This document shows positions 50,715 through 60,193 of a DNA stretch of 64,000 nucleotides, in pieces (positions within the stretch are counted from its first letter, which is position 1; each line of letters opens with the position of its first letter). The DNA is taken from the NCBI RefSeq assembly GCF_000709795.1, contig NZ_KL503805.1, forward strand, positions 117,488 through 181,487, read 5' to 3'. The notes under the pieces are model-generated. The model worked only from the letters and a program-made list of their open reading frames with translations, was not told the origin of the DNA and ran no database searches. Position numbers and translations under genes: made by a program. Source of the stretch: Bartonella bacilliformis Ver097 (GTDB lineage: Bacteria; Pseudomonadota; Alphaproteobacteria; Rhizobiales; Rhizobiaceae).

Positions 50715-51215
50715 AATTTTCCAATGTTTAAATACATTGATTTGATTGATCTTTTTTTAAGTGAGGGAATAGAATTTTCTAATTCACCTCTGCAAACCTC
50801 ATCAAAATTGACCTCTAAAAGTAGAATGCAAAGCAAAATTAACTCTTTTACCAAATAAATCTGGGTAAACGCTCTTCACGCTCAATCCCTATTTCATTGC
50901 CACTAATTTTAAAATCAAAAGCCACTCTTGCTTGGTAGATATATCCCGAACATAATGGCCATTGTAAAAGAAAGACAACGGCCTACTTTTTACAAAACGG
51001 CATTGTTTCTTTAAGCTCTACGGAGTTTTTAAAATTCAACGTTCAGGCACATCCATAATAAATGGAAAATGACGCGAATTAAGCATTAATAATTTATTGT
51101 TTTATCCATAGCACCATAAGTTTTGTTTTTCGAGACAACACAGTATGAAACAAAGTGTGATTTTCTGACTCATCCATAAACAATCACAGAGGGGAGAAAA
51201 TCAAAAGGAAATATA
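50715..51215. other. Intergenic region between tRNA-Leu and DUF1561 copy 1
   Basis: Contains no intact gene. On the minus strand, 50848-50990 keeps an open frame of about 47 codons ending in KISGNEIGIEREERLPRFIW, which looks like a gene fragment but which I cannot place. The right end holds the conserved leader shared by the DUF1561 genes. Confidence 0.4.
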
Positions 51216-52751
51216 ATGAAATTAAGGCTGTTGCTATTCTTCTTGAGCTTGCTCTTGATTCTTCATACTTCTTTTTCTGCTCTTATTCCTCCAAAACCTG
51301 AGCTTATCCTGCAACGACCTCTTGATAAACCTTATGAAAAAGTTATTAGCATTACACTCCATACAAAAGAAAAATATTGCTATGTTCCAGTCTTTACAGA
51401 AGGAGAAGGCTATATATGTCGATGACTATAATTCTTTTATCGTTAAACCAGCTCGCTATGATCTATTTCAAAGAGTTGCTTGGAATGTGAATGATACATG
51501 GTTGTGCATGACTGCTCCCAACTCAGTGACAGGCCTTGATGGGAAAGCAACATCTGAATGGGGGTATCTCTTATTAAGACCCTGTGTGATCAATAATCCA
51601 AATCAACAATGGGTCCTTATATTGTATGATGATTACACAATCCTTATCAGAGGATTGAATAAGGTGGAACTATTGTAATGATAAAGCTTATGAAAAAAAT
51701 GATCCTTTTTACTGGGATCTTTCTCTGTTAGAGGAGCGTGAAGGTTTCATTCTGAGCTATAAAGCAATCCGTTAAGAATCGCTCGATATGGACACCATTG
51801 GGGTGTTCCTTATACAGCTATTAAGCCGATTTACATTAAAACAGACACAAGAACACTCCCCAATATCTAATTTTGTTCTTGATAATTTCGTTAACCAATG
51901 GAATCGCTACGTCAATGGGAATTTAGGGAAGATACTTGCTTATTGCCCTACTCTTGGAAAAAAGACAATGTTAAAACACGAGTAAAACGATCCCTACCTA
52001 ACGATTTTAAACTTACCGATGAATGGATACAAAGATTATGGCAAATTGCTAGAAGATTCTTTAAAAAGAGAGCTGCATCAAGATGGAACAGGTTATTTAT
52101 TTAATACAGCTCCTGGTGTGGATCCATTTACTTCATTTCGCCAGAGATTTCCTCATCTGGCAGCAAGACTCGAAATGACAATTTTTTATCTTGATGCACC
52201 TTGGCATGAAGGAGAGGATCATTTCACACGAACGAGTAGGATAACTTGCGCAGCTGCATTAATGTTGTTACCCCAATATGAGTGGAGGCCCTCAAATTTT
52301 GTAAGAACGCACAGCAAAATGAGAAGTGAGATTCAAAATTTGTTGCGTGCTCCTATTGGAACAATTTGGTATGCCGCAATTGTTAGATCGGATAGTAGTG
52401 GTACAGGCATCATTGGTCACGCACAACCTATTTTAAGTACAAACCAAGGATCAAGGATTAGTCCTAATCCCTACAAACGCACCTGGTATTGATTTGGACG
52501 AATTAAGAGAAGCTCTTATCGTAACAACAAATCTAGATGTATTGATTTCTGAGTTTTCAGTTAACGGCACTCGAGAACTTTATTCATTCATAGCTTATCA
52601 AATGGCTCTGATAGATGAAATTCCATTAAGTCTTTATATATCTCAAAACAATTGCACTGGAGAAGGAGATCATAGAAGAGGCAATGGACAATTTCCAAGA
52701 AGCTCTCTCCTTAATCAGTGTCTAGGCAATGGCAGGTGTGCCATTCAATAA
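51216..52751 (+). pseudogene. DUF1561 (PF07598) secreted protein, decayed copy 1
   Basis: Starts with an intact signal peptide (LLLFFLSLLLILHTSFSA) and the first lectin-like region, then shifts frame near 51415, continues through WLCMTAPNSVTG...NNPNQQW, and is broken again by a large deletion and several shifts between about 51650 and 51960. The dibasic TRVKRS site is kept near 51975. The segment with the C-G-x-C pair is deleted; the HAQPI motif and the Cys-rich end (NCTGEG...NQC) remain in two later frames. Clearly a pseudogene of the neighbouring paralogues. Confidence 0.85.
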
Positions 52752-52760
52752 AAATTAACA

Positions 52761-53000
52761 AATGAAAGAATTTGATAAGGAAAGGTAAGAAATCAAGCTA
52801 GATAAATTTTTTCAAAAAGACGAATGTTACTAAATTTTATTAATGGACAATGGCGTAGCCTTTTAAGTTTTTGCAAGCCATTGCTTCAAATGTGTGAAGA
52901 TCGTATAGCGCGTATTATAAAACGCTCAAAATCAAAAACCAAAAAATATAATCAGTATCATCCGTCCCATTAAGCGAGACATCATCTTCATACTTCGGTA
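52761..53000 (-). repeat. Intergenic module, copy A
   Basis: Matches copies at 55171-55409 and 59622-59834 over most of its length, including GAAAGA near the left end, CAAAAAGACGAATGTTACTAAA, ATGTGTGAAGATC, and TTAAGCGAGACATCATCTTCATAC. Read on the minus strand it is a decayed version of the small membrane ORF intact in copy C (MKMMSRL start kept, then stops). Confidence 0.65.
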
Positions 53001-53219
53001 TATTTAATCACTGTTAGCAAAAGCTATTTTTCTTCTGTCTCCTCTGATTTTGAATGAATGTTAATATTCAAATACGCCGTGTATGATGAAGACAAATAAC
53101 ATAAATAAAACATAAAAAAATTATTTCATTTAGAATATCGTAAAATCTTATCCTCAGAAAGAAGAGTGTAAAATGTGGTTTTTCAACTAACTCATCAAAA
53201 AAATGGGGAGAAAGTCAAA
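53001..53219. other. Leader region of DUF1561 copy 2
   Basis: AT-rich, with AAATAAAACATAAAAA-ATTAT and then TGTGGTTTTTCAACTAACTCATC, both resembling the sequence before the other DUF1561 genes. It probably holds the duplicated promoter. Confidence 0.4.
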
Positions 53220-55141
53220 GTGAAATGGAAGATCCTTTTATTCTTCTTTAGTTTATTACTAACTGCTCACACGTCTTTAGGAGCTCCTGTTCCGGGAGTG
53301 ATTCAAACTCCTCCTAACCATCCTCAGGATAAAGCTATCCACGTTAAGATCCATACAGGAAAAGAGTATTGCTATGCTCCAGTTTTTACAAAAGGAGAAA
53401 GCTATATCTACATTGATAATTGTAACTCTTCTAGCGTTAAAAAAGCGCGCTACGACCTATTTCAAAGAGTAGCTTGGGAAGTAAATGATACCTGGTTGTG
53501 TATGACCGCCCCTAGCTCAATCACAGGTATTGACGGAAACTCCACAACTGACTGGGATTATCTTTTATTAAGACCTTGTGTTCTCAATGATCCTAATCAA
53601 CGTTGGGTCATTGAAAACCGTATCTTGTATACAGCCGATAAAAAATTTCGTGTTAAAGACTATAAGTGGTATGCTTATATTTCAAAGGATAAAAGCGCTT
53701 ATTATGACCACACTTTAACCCCTCAAATGGATTCCTGGATCAAAAGGATTGTTACTCCCGTTAATCTCAGTTTCAGAACATCTATAGCGTGGCTATTTAT
53801 CAATATATACCCTCCCGTTTTCCATCTCTACTATCTTCAAAATAACTCATCCTCACTCTCTGAAATGCCTCTTTATTATAACCCAGAAAATGGCCATATC
53901 GCGCAATATTACTCTAACAGTGGGTACCTTTATTGTATGGCTTCCAAACAATCTCTCTTACAAAATTGGAATTGGGTAGAATGGACATATTGTACAGATG
54001 AAATTCCTAAAAAGAAGGATTCTGCCTTCTGGGATCTTTCTCAGTTAGATGGGCGTGACGGTTTTATTCTGGATTCTAATAGTAATGCGTTAAGAATCAC
54101 CCAACATGGTCCCAATTGGGGTGTCCCTTATACAACTAAGCCTGATTACCTTGAAAAAGACACAACAAATTCTCCAAAATCTAAATTTATGCTTTCTCCT
54201 GGTATTGAACAATGGAATCTCTACGTTAATGGGAATTTAGGAAAAACACTCACTGATTGCCCTGCTCCTGGAAACAAGGAGAATGTTGCTCAACCTTCCA
54301 AGACACGCGTACAACGACATTTACCTCCTGATTTTACTCTCACTCCGGAGCGGATACACAGACTATGGCAGATTGCTACAAGTACTGTCGCTGGGCGTCA
54401 AGAAGAAGTTGGCTATTGTGGAGCCTGCACGTTGCATACTGCACAAATGCTCGCTGAATTGCTAGAATACCATCAAAGACCCCCCTTAGAGATGGCGGTT
54501 ACTTCTTTAATACGCAAGCAGGTGCGGATCCATTTCTCTCATTTCGTCAAAGATATCCTGGTCTTACAGCAAGACTTGAAACAACACAAGTTTATGCTAC
54601 AGTACCTTTGTTTGCAGAGGAGAGTAGGCATGAACGAGCGCATAGAGCAGCCCATCTAATGATATCGATGTTTTTACCCGACTATTTATGGATATCTTCA
54701 GCTACTGCAAGCACGCAGCAAGATATGCTAAGAACACTTCGAGATCTAGTAAACCTTGCTCCTGGAACTATTGGGTTTCTTTTAATTTCCAGAGCTAATG
54801 CAGCTGGTACAGACCGAATTGCTCATGTTCAACCTTTTGTGATGACACACCAAGGATTCGTATTAATAATTACAAATACACTTGGCATATCTTTTGAACG
54901 ATACAGAACTCTTCTCAGTCCAACCACAAACTCAGCAAGATTGTTGTATTATCTCTCAGTTGAGGGACGTCGAAACATTTATGCAATTACAACTTTTCAA
55001 ATGGTTGGATTCAATGCACCGCCTTTGAGTGTTTCTATGTCTCAAAGAAACTGTACTGGAGAAGGAGAGCGTAGAAGAGGTAGTGGAGAATTTCCAAATA
55101 CTACAACCATTAATCAATGTGGTAGTGGCAGATGTATGTGA
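53220..55141 (+). pseudogene. DUF1561 (PF07598) secreted protein, copy 2, single frameshift
   Basis: From the GTG at 53220 (GGGGAG upstream; aligned with the paralogue starts) the frame runs to 54659 with signal peptide, lectin-like half, DPNQRW motif, R-V-Q-R-H at residues 363-367 and Y-C-G-A-C. At the C6 tract 54480-54485 it leaves the paralogue frame. The rest (DGGYFFNTQAGADPFLSF... to the Cys-rich end at 55141) is open in the -1 frame without another break. One extra C would restore a protein of about 640 residues. It may be a recent pseudogene, a slippage-controlled gene, or a sequencing error. Confidence 0.8.
54480..54485 (+). other. Six-C tract at the frameshift of DUF1561 copy 2
   Basis: Frame before: CAA AGA CCC CCC TTA; frame after: CTT AGA GAT GGC GGT. 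Seven (or four) C would join them. The paralogue at 58925-58940 has GAACCCTTG at this place and no homopolymer. Confidence 0.7.
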
Positions 55142-55170
55142 ATCATATTGAAGATTAAAAGTTATTGAAA

Positions 55171-55409
55171 AATGAAAGAGTTTTATAAAGAAATGGCACG
55201 AGATCAAGCGAGATAAGTTTTTTTCAAAAAGACGAATGTTACTAAACTCTTTCAATGGACAATGGCATAGCCTTTTAAACCTTTGGGAGCCATTTTTAAA
55301 ATGTGTGAAGATCGGTCAAGTGCATTCATAAGACGCTTAAAATCAAAAATCATAAAATATTATCAATACCATCCGTCTCATTAAGCGGAACATCATCTTC
55401 ATACCTTGA
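55171..55409 (-). repeat. Intergenic module, copy B
   Basis: Second copy of the module after a DUF1561 gene, with the same order of conserved blocks as copy A. The minus-strand ORF again begins MKMM and is broken by stops after the hydrophobic stretch (LIIFYDF). Confidence 0.65.
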
Positions 55410-55561
55410 AGTACTGATCCTCTCTGGAAAAAGCTCTTTATTTTCTGTCTCCATAAATAAAACATAAAAATATTATCTTATTCAAAGTTGGGTATCAAGC
55501 GCGATTTTTTAACGAACTCATCAACAGAAAAGCGGGAAGGATGTCACACAGGAAATAAAAA
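55410..55561. other. Leader region of DUF1561 copy 3
   Basis: Contains CATAAATAAAACATAAAAATATTAT and GCGATTTTTTAACGAACTCATC, parallel to the leaders of copies 1, 2 and 4, and ends with ACAGGAAATAAAAA before the ATG. Confidence 0.4.
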
Positions 55562-57511
55562 ATGCAATTGAAGTTGCTATTTTTCTTCTTTAGCTTATTA
55601 TTGACTATTCAAGTTTCTTTTTCTGCACCTATTCGTCCAGAACAGCACAAAGTTGAGACTGGGAGTGACAGATTTATTCGTGTTACTACAACCCGTACAA
55701 CAGGCCAGTATTGTTATGCCCCAATCTTTACAAAAGGAGATGGCTATATCTATCTCAATGACTGTAATTCTTCTACCGTTAAACCGGCTCGTTATGACGT
55801 GTTTAGAAGAATCACTTGGAAAATAAATGGTGTCTGGTTGTGCATGACAGCCCCTAGTTCAGTTACAGGTATTGGTGGAAAATCTACAGCTAAGTGGGAT
55901 TATCTTTTACTAAGACCTTGTGTGATCAATGATGTCAATCAACAATGGATTATTGAAAATAATGTCATTTATACAGCCGATAAAAAATTTCGTGTTAAAG
56001 ACTATGGCTGGTATGCTTATATTACAAAAGACAAAACAGCTTATTATGATCATACTTTAATCCCTGCAATGACTTCTTGGATAAACAGGGTCGCTATGCC
56101 CGGTAATATGAGTTTCAGGACCTTTATAAGGTGGATATATGTAACTCACAGCCCTCTTGCTTTTTGGAGCTATTATCTTCAAAATAACTCATCTTCAGTA
56201 TCTAAAGTTCCGCTGCCTCTTTATTATAATCCAGAAAATGGTCATTTCGCGCAATATTACCCTAAAGATGGATCCTTCTATTGTATGAATTCCACACAAT
56301 CTCCCTCTCAAAAGTGGAATTGGGTAGAATGGATACCTTGCACGGACAAAGTTACTTTCGGTAAGACCTCTTCCTCCTGGGATATTTATCAGTTAAACGG
56401 AAATGAAGGTCTCATTCTGGATCAGAATAAAAATCCGCTCAGAGTCACTCGATACGGTACCCATTGGGGTGTGCCTTATACAGCTACACCTCATTACATT
56501 ATGACAGAAACAAAAGAATCCCCAACATCTAATTTTACTCTTGATCCATTCACTGCGCGATGGAATCGCTATGTTAATGGCAATTTAGGGGAGACACTTG
56601 ATTATTGCCCTGCTCCTGGAAAAAAGGGTACTGCACATACCTCTCATATACGAACGAAACGATCTTTACCGACTGATTTTAAACTCACCGAGGCATGGAT
56701 AAAAAGATTATGGGAGATCGCCGTAAGTACGAGTTACCATGGTAGGGATAATATTGCTTTTTGTGGAACCTGCCTATTACAAACTCTGCAAATGCTTGCC
56801 GAATTGCAAGAAGATTATTCAACAAGAAGCGAGCCCCGTCCAGATGGAACAGGTTACTTCTTTAATACGCAGTATTTAATGAATCCATTTTTCTCATTTC
56901 GTGAAAGATTTCCTGTGCTGACAGCAAGGCTTGAAAGTACAACGGCTTATTATAATTTGCCTTATCATCCAGGAGAAGATTTTATTACGCGGACCGTGAG
57001 AATAGCGCGTTCAGGAGCATTAATGTTGTTACCTAGATATGATTGGAGACCTTATTCATCATTAGCGAGAAACAGAAGCGATATGGAAAGAATCATTCGA
57101 ACAATGTTGCGTTCTCCTGTTGGAACAGTTTGGTTTTCTAGCATTATTATGTCAAGCCAGACAGGCATCACTGCTCATGCCCAACCTATTCTCAGAGTAG
57201 AGGGAGGGCTAATAGTAGTCCCCACAAACGTAGCTAATATGACTCAGGCACAATTCACAACTGCTGTTACCGCCACAGATGATGTACAAACAATTCTCAA
57301 TCATCTTTCATTCGGTGGAACTCGAGAACTTTATGCACTCATGACTTATCAAATGGCTCAGCTAGATGAACTTCCTTTGAGCACTTACATATCTGAAAAC
57401 AATTGTACGGGAGAAGGAGAGCATAGAAGAGGCAATGGACGCAATCCTCTTGTTTCTTTCATTAATCAGTGTGGAAGTGGAAGTTCCGTTGGCAGATGTG
57501 CAATTCAATGA
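55562..57511 (+). CDS. DUF1561 (PF07598) secreted protein, copy 3 (intact)
   Basis: 649 residues. Signal peptide 1 to about 21 (LLFFFFSLLLTIQVSFSA). The N-terminal half has paired Cys and Trp-rich blocks (YCYAPIF, WLCMTAPSSVTGI, a ricin-B-like N-Q-Q-W near 126-129, and a second W-N-W-V-E-W block near 255). A basic site R364-T-K-R367 followed by S368 separates it from the C-terminal domain, which has C401-G-T-C404, H539-A-Q-P-I and V-V-P-T-N, and ends in a Cys-rich NCTGEGEHRRGNG tail. PF07598 proteins are Leptospira virulence-modifying toxins, with homologues in some Bartonella. Activity here is inferred, not shown. Confidence 0.85.
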   Translation: MQLKLLFFFFSLLLTIQVSFSAPIRPEQHKVETGSDRFIRVTTTRTTGQYCYAPIFTKGDGYIYLNDCNSSTVKPARYDVFRRITWKINGVWLCMTAPSSVTGIGGKSTAKWDYLLLRPCVINDVNQQWIIENNVIYTADKKFRVKDYGWYAYITKDKTAYYDHTLIPAMTSWINRVAMPGNMSFRTFIRWIYVTHSPLAFWSYYLQNNSSSVSKVPLPLYYNPENGHFAQYYPKDGSFYCMNSTQSPSQKWNWVEWIPCTDKVTFGKTSSSWDIYQLNGNEGLILDQNKNPLRVTRYGTHWGVPYTATPHYIMTETKESPTSNFTLDPFTARWNRYVNGNLGETLDYCPAPGKKGTAHTSHIRTKRSLPTDFKLTEAWIKRLWEIAVSTSYHGRDNIAFCGTCLLQTLQMLAELQEDYSTRSEPRPDGTGYFFNTQYLMNPFFSFRERFPVLTARLESTTAYYNLPYHPGEDFITRTVRIARSGALMLLPRYDWRPYSSLARNRSDMERIIRTMLRSPVGTVWFSSIIMSSQTGITAHAQPILRVEGGLIVVPTNVANMTQAQFTTAVTATDDVQTILNHLSFGGTRELYALMTYQMAQLDELPLSTYISENNCTGEGEHRRGNGRNPLVSFINQCGSGSSVGRCAIQ

Positions 57512-57663
57512 AAGCTCTTGAAAACAAACAATATGGATAAAACAAAAAAATTATCCTATCCAAAATCTGGTGAAACTCTATCCTTCATAACAAGGATATA
57601 AAGAGCGATTTTCTGACTAACTGGTTAGTAGCAGTATGAGAAAAATGCAAAAGGAAACAAAAA
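57512..57663. other. Leader region of DUF1561 copy 4
   Basis: 152 bases with GAGCGATTTTCTGACTAACTGG and AAAAGGAAACAAAAA before the ATG, conserved with the other leaders. Unlike the gaps after copies 1, 2 and 4 it lacks the intergenic module. Confidence 0.4.
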
Positions 57664-59601
57664 ATGAAATTGAAGACGTTTTTATTTTTCTGTAGTTTAC
57701 TATTGACTATTCAAACTTCTTTGGCAGCTCCTCTCCCTCTTCAAATCATACAAACACCCCCTCAAACTCCTGGTGACAGAGCTATTCGTATTAAAGTCCA
57801 TACAGGGAAAGAATATTGCTATACTCCAACATTTGTGGAAGGTGAAGGTTACGTTTACATCGGGGATTGCAATTATGCTAAATTGGCCAGGTACGACCTC
57901 TTTCAACGAATAGCCTGGAAGGTTGATAATGTTTGGCTATGTATGACAGCTCCTAATTCAGTTACAGGTATTGAGGGAAAATCTACAGCTAATTGGGATT
58001 ATATTGTATTAAGACCTTGTGTAATCAATGATCCAAACCAACAATGGGTCATTAAAAAAAATACCTCTAACAAAGATGCCTTTTATACAGCCAAGGGAAA
58101 TTTTCGTATTAAAGACACGAAATGGTATACTTATATTTCAAAAAACCCTCATGATTACTACGATCATACCTTAATTCCCACAATGAATCGGTGGGAACAC
58201 ATTGTTGCTACTCCTGTGAATATTAATCTCAAAATGTCTATAGGCTGGAATTTTGCAAGTGGCCCTAGCTTCTCTAGATATTACATCACAGACGATGGAT
58301 CTAAATCAGACGTTTTTGATCTTTACTATAATCCTGAAAATGGCCACATTGCCAGATATTTTTCTTCCACAGGAGCAATGTCTTGTATGTTTTCCCAACA
58401 ATCTTCTTCAGAAAATTGGGATTGGGTCAAATGGGCATTGTGTAAAGATAAAGATACTGTCACTCCTCAACGAGATATTTTTTCCTGGGACATTGTTTTT
58501 TATGCTAGGCGTGAAGGGACACTCACAGATTATCAAGGTAATTTTTTAAGAGTTACCCAACACGGCCCCAATTGGGGTACTCCTTACACAGCTAAGCCGA
58601 GTTATCTGGAAAAAGATACAACTAATTCTCCAAAATCTAATTTTATTTTTCCTCATGACATGGAGCGATGGAATCGCTATGTCAATGGGAATTTAGGAGA
58701 TACACTTGCTCATTGCCCTGCTCCTGGAAAAAAGGAGAATATTGCTAAAACACGAGTAAAACGATCTTTACCCCCTGATTTTACCTTTACTGATGCGTGG
58801 ATAAACAGACTATGGCAAATTGCTATCAGCAGTACTCCTGCAGGCTTAGAAGGAATCGGCATTTGTGGCCCCTGTATGGTGCAGACTCTGCAAATGCTTG
58901 TTGAGTTACAAGAACGTTATCAAAGAGAACCCTTGCAAGACGGAAACGGTTATTTCTTTAATACGCAAGCAGGTGTGGATCTATTTCCCTCACTTCGTGC
59001 TAGATTTCCTGAACTTACACAAAGACTTGACACTATACGTTTTAATCATGATATCCCCTATCATGTAGGGGAAGATTTTATGACACGAATGAGTAGATTA
59101 GGTCGTGCAGTAGCATTAACGATGTTGCCTCAATATGAGTGGAGGCCTTTGACTCTTGCAAGAAATCAAGAAGAAATGCTAAGCAGGATTAGAGATATAT
59201 TGTATGCTCCTGTTGGAACACTTTGGTTTTCTGTAGCTATCAGACAAGGTGAACGAGGCCTCTTCCTTGGTCATGCCCAGCCTATTATAAGAACAGGGAA
59301 CGGAGTCATAGTATTACCTACAAACACATATGGCACAACTTTTGAACAATTTAGCAGGTATTTTACCCCTATAACAGACCCCAATATAGTGCTTCATGAA
59401 CTTTCGCAAAGCAGTAGCTCTAGAATTCAAACTCAGTCAATCGCATTTTTTCAAATGGCTCATCTCAATGAGATTCCTTTAAGTCTTTACGTGTCTCAAA
59501 GAAACTGCACTGGAGAAGGAGACGATAGAAGAGGCAATAAAGAGTTTCCAAGAAGCTCTCTCATTAATCAGTGTGGAAGTGGCAGATGTGCAATCCAATG
59601 A
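57664..59601 (+). CDS. DUF1561 (PF07598) secreted protein, copy 4 (intact)
   Basis: 645 residues, same layout as copy 3: signal peptide (FLFFCSLLLTIQTSLAA), lectin-like half with Q126-Q-W128 and the W-D-W-V-K-W block near 257, dibasic site R364-V-K-R367-S368, then a domain with C401-G-P-C404, H537-A-Q-P-I and P552-T-N554, and the Cys-rich end N-C-T-G-E-G...N-Q-C-G-S-G-R-C. Many paired Cys suggest disulfides outside the cytoplasm. AAAGGAAAC precedes the ATG. Probably an exported toxin; the host target is unknown. Confidence 0.85.
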   Translation: MKLKTFLFFCSLLLTIQTSLAAPLPLQIIQTPPQTPGDRAIRIKVHTGKEYCYTPTFVEGEGYVYIGDCNYAKLARYDLFQRIAWKVDNVWLCMTAPNSVTGIEGKSTANWDYIVLRPCVINDPNQQWVIKKNTSNKDAFYTAKGNFRIKDTKWYTYISKNPHDYYDHTLIPTMNRWEHIVATPVNINLKMSIGWNFASGPSFSRYYITDDGSKSDVFDLYYNPENGHIARYFSSTGAMSCMFSQQSSSENWDWVKWALCKDKDTVTPQRDIFSWDIVFYARREGTLTDYQGNFLRVTQHGPNWGTPYTAKPSYLEKDTTNSPKSNFIFPHDMERWNRYVNGNLGDTLAHCPAPGKKENIAKTRVKRSLPPDFTFTDAWINRLWQIAISSTPAGLEGIGICGPCMVQTLQMLVELQERYQREPLQDGNGYFFNTQAGVDLFPSLRARFPELTQRLDTIRFNHDIPYHVGEDFMTRMSRLGRAVALTMLPQYEWRPLTLARNQEEMLSRIRDILYAPVGTLWFSVAIRQGERGLFLGHAQPIIRTGNGVIVLPTNTYGTTFEQFSRYFTPITDPNIVLHELSQSSSSRIQTQSIAFFQMAHLNEIPLSLYVSQRNCTGEGDDRRGNKEFPRSSLINQCGSGRCAIQ

Positions 59602-59621
59602 AAATTAAAAATTGTTAAAAA

Positions 59622-59880
59622 AATGAAAGAGTTCGGTAAGGGAAATAGAGTGTTTCAACTGAGCTCTTTCATTATAGCCTGTTAAGTCTTTGCAAGCCAT
59701 AACTTCAAATGTGTGAAGATCGTGTCAAGTGCATTCATAAGGCGCTCAAGATCAAGAATAAACAAAAATATGATCAGCACTATCCACCTCGTTAAGCGAG
59801 ACATCATTTTCATACCCTGGTAAGTACTGATCATATCTTGCAAAAGCTTTTTCTCTGCTTCTGTCAGCTCTACATTTTTG
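59622..59880 (-). repeat. Intergenic module, copy C (least decayed)
   Basis: Third copy of the module. It lacks about 40 bases that A and B share around CAAAAAGACGAATG, but its minus-strand ORF is intact (see 59682-59834). Confidence 0.65.
59682..59834 (-). CDS. Small membrane protein, probably phage-derived
   Basis: 50 residues from the ATG at 59834, in frame with about 15 further codons upstream (ELTEAEKKLLQD) that have no ATG, so the original protein was probably longer or started at TTG. One hydrophobic helix (WIVLIIFLFILDL), preceded by a basic patch and followed by an amphipathic stretch. Two broken copies lie behind DUF1561 copies 1 and 2. I do not recognise the family; small membrane proteins of this form occur near lysis genes of prophages. 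Confidence 0.4.
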   Translation of the reverse strand: MISTYQGMKMMSRLTRWIVLIIFLFILDLERLMNALDTIFTHLKLWLAKT

Positions 59881-60010
59881 TTACTTTATTTTCTAGCTAT
59901 GTTGCTAACCACAGATATTTTTACCTTGCTTATTATGTTTTAAAAAATCTCTCACCAAATTTGGACTCATCATATCTAAATCTTAGTGTTCTACATAAAT
60001 TGATAACCAA

Positions 60011-60178
60011 TCAAATCAATACAAAACGCTCGTTCATTATGTTGCGCAACCATTGAGAAAGATCAGCACGTACATCAGTATCAATTTTCCTGTTGATCCC
60101 ATTTTCTACCTCAAGCCATGTTACCGCCATCTTTAATGCATGCTCCATTTGCTTTTGCTGTTCAGTCTTCTTGCCCAA
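60011..60178 (-). pseudogene. Phage gene fragment
   Basis: 56 codons on the minus strand (KKTEQQKQMEHALKMAVTWL...DVRADLSQWLRNIMNERF) ending in TGA at 60011. Soluble and helical, next to the lysozyme remnant. No family recognised; a TTG or internal ATG would have to serve as the start. Confidence 0.35.
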
Positions 60179-60193
60179 GACAAAAGGCTTTCA

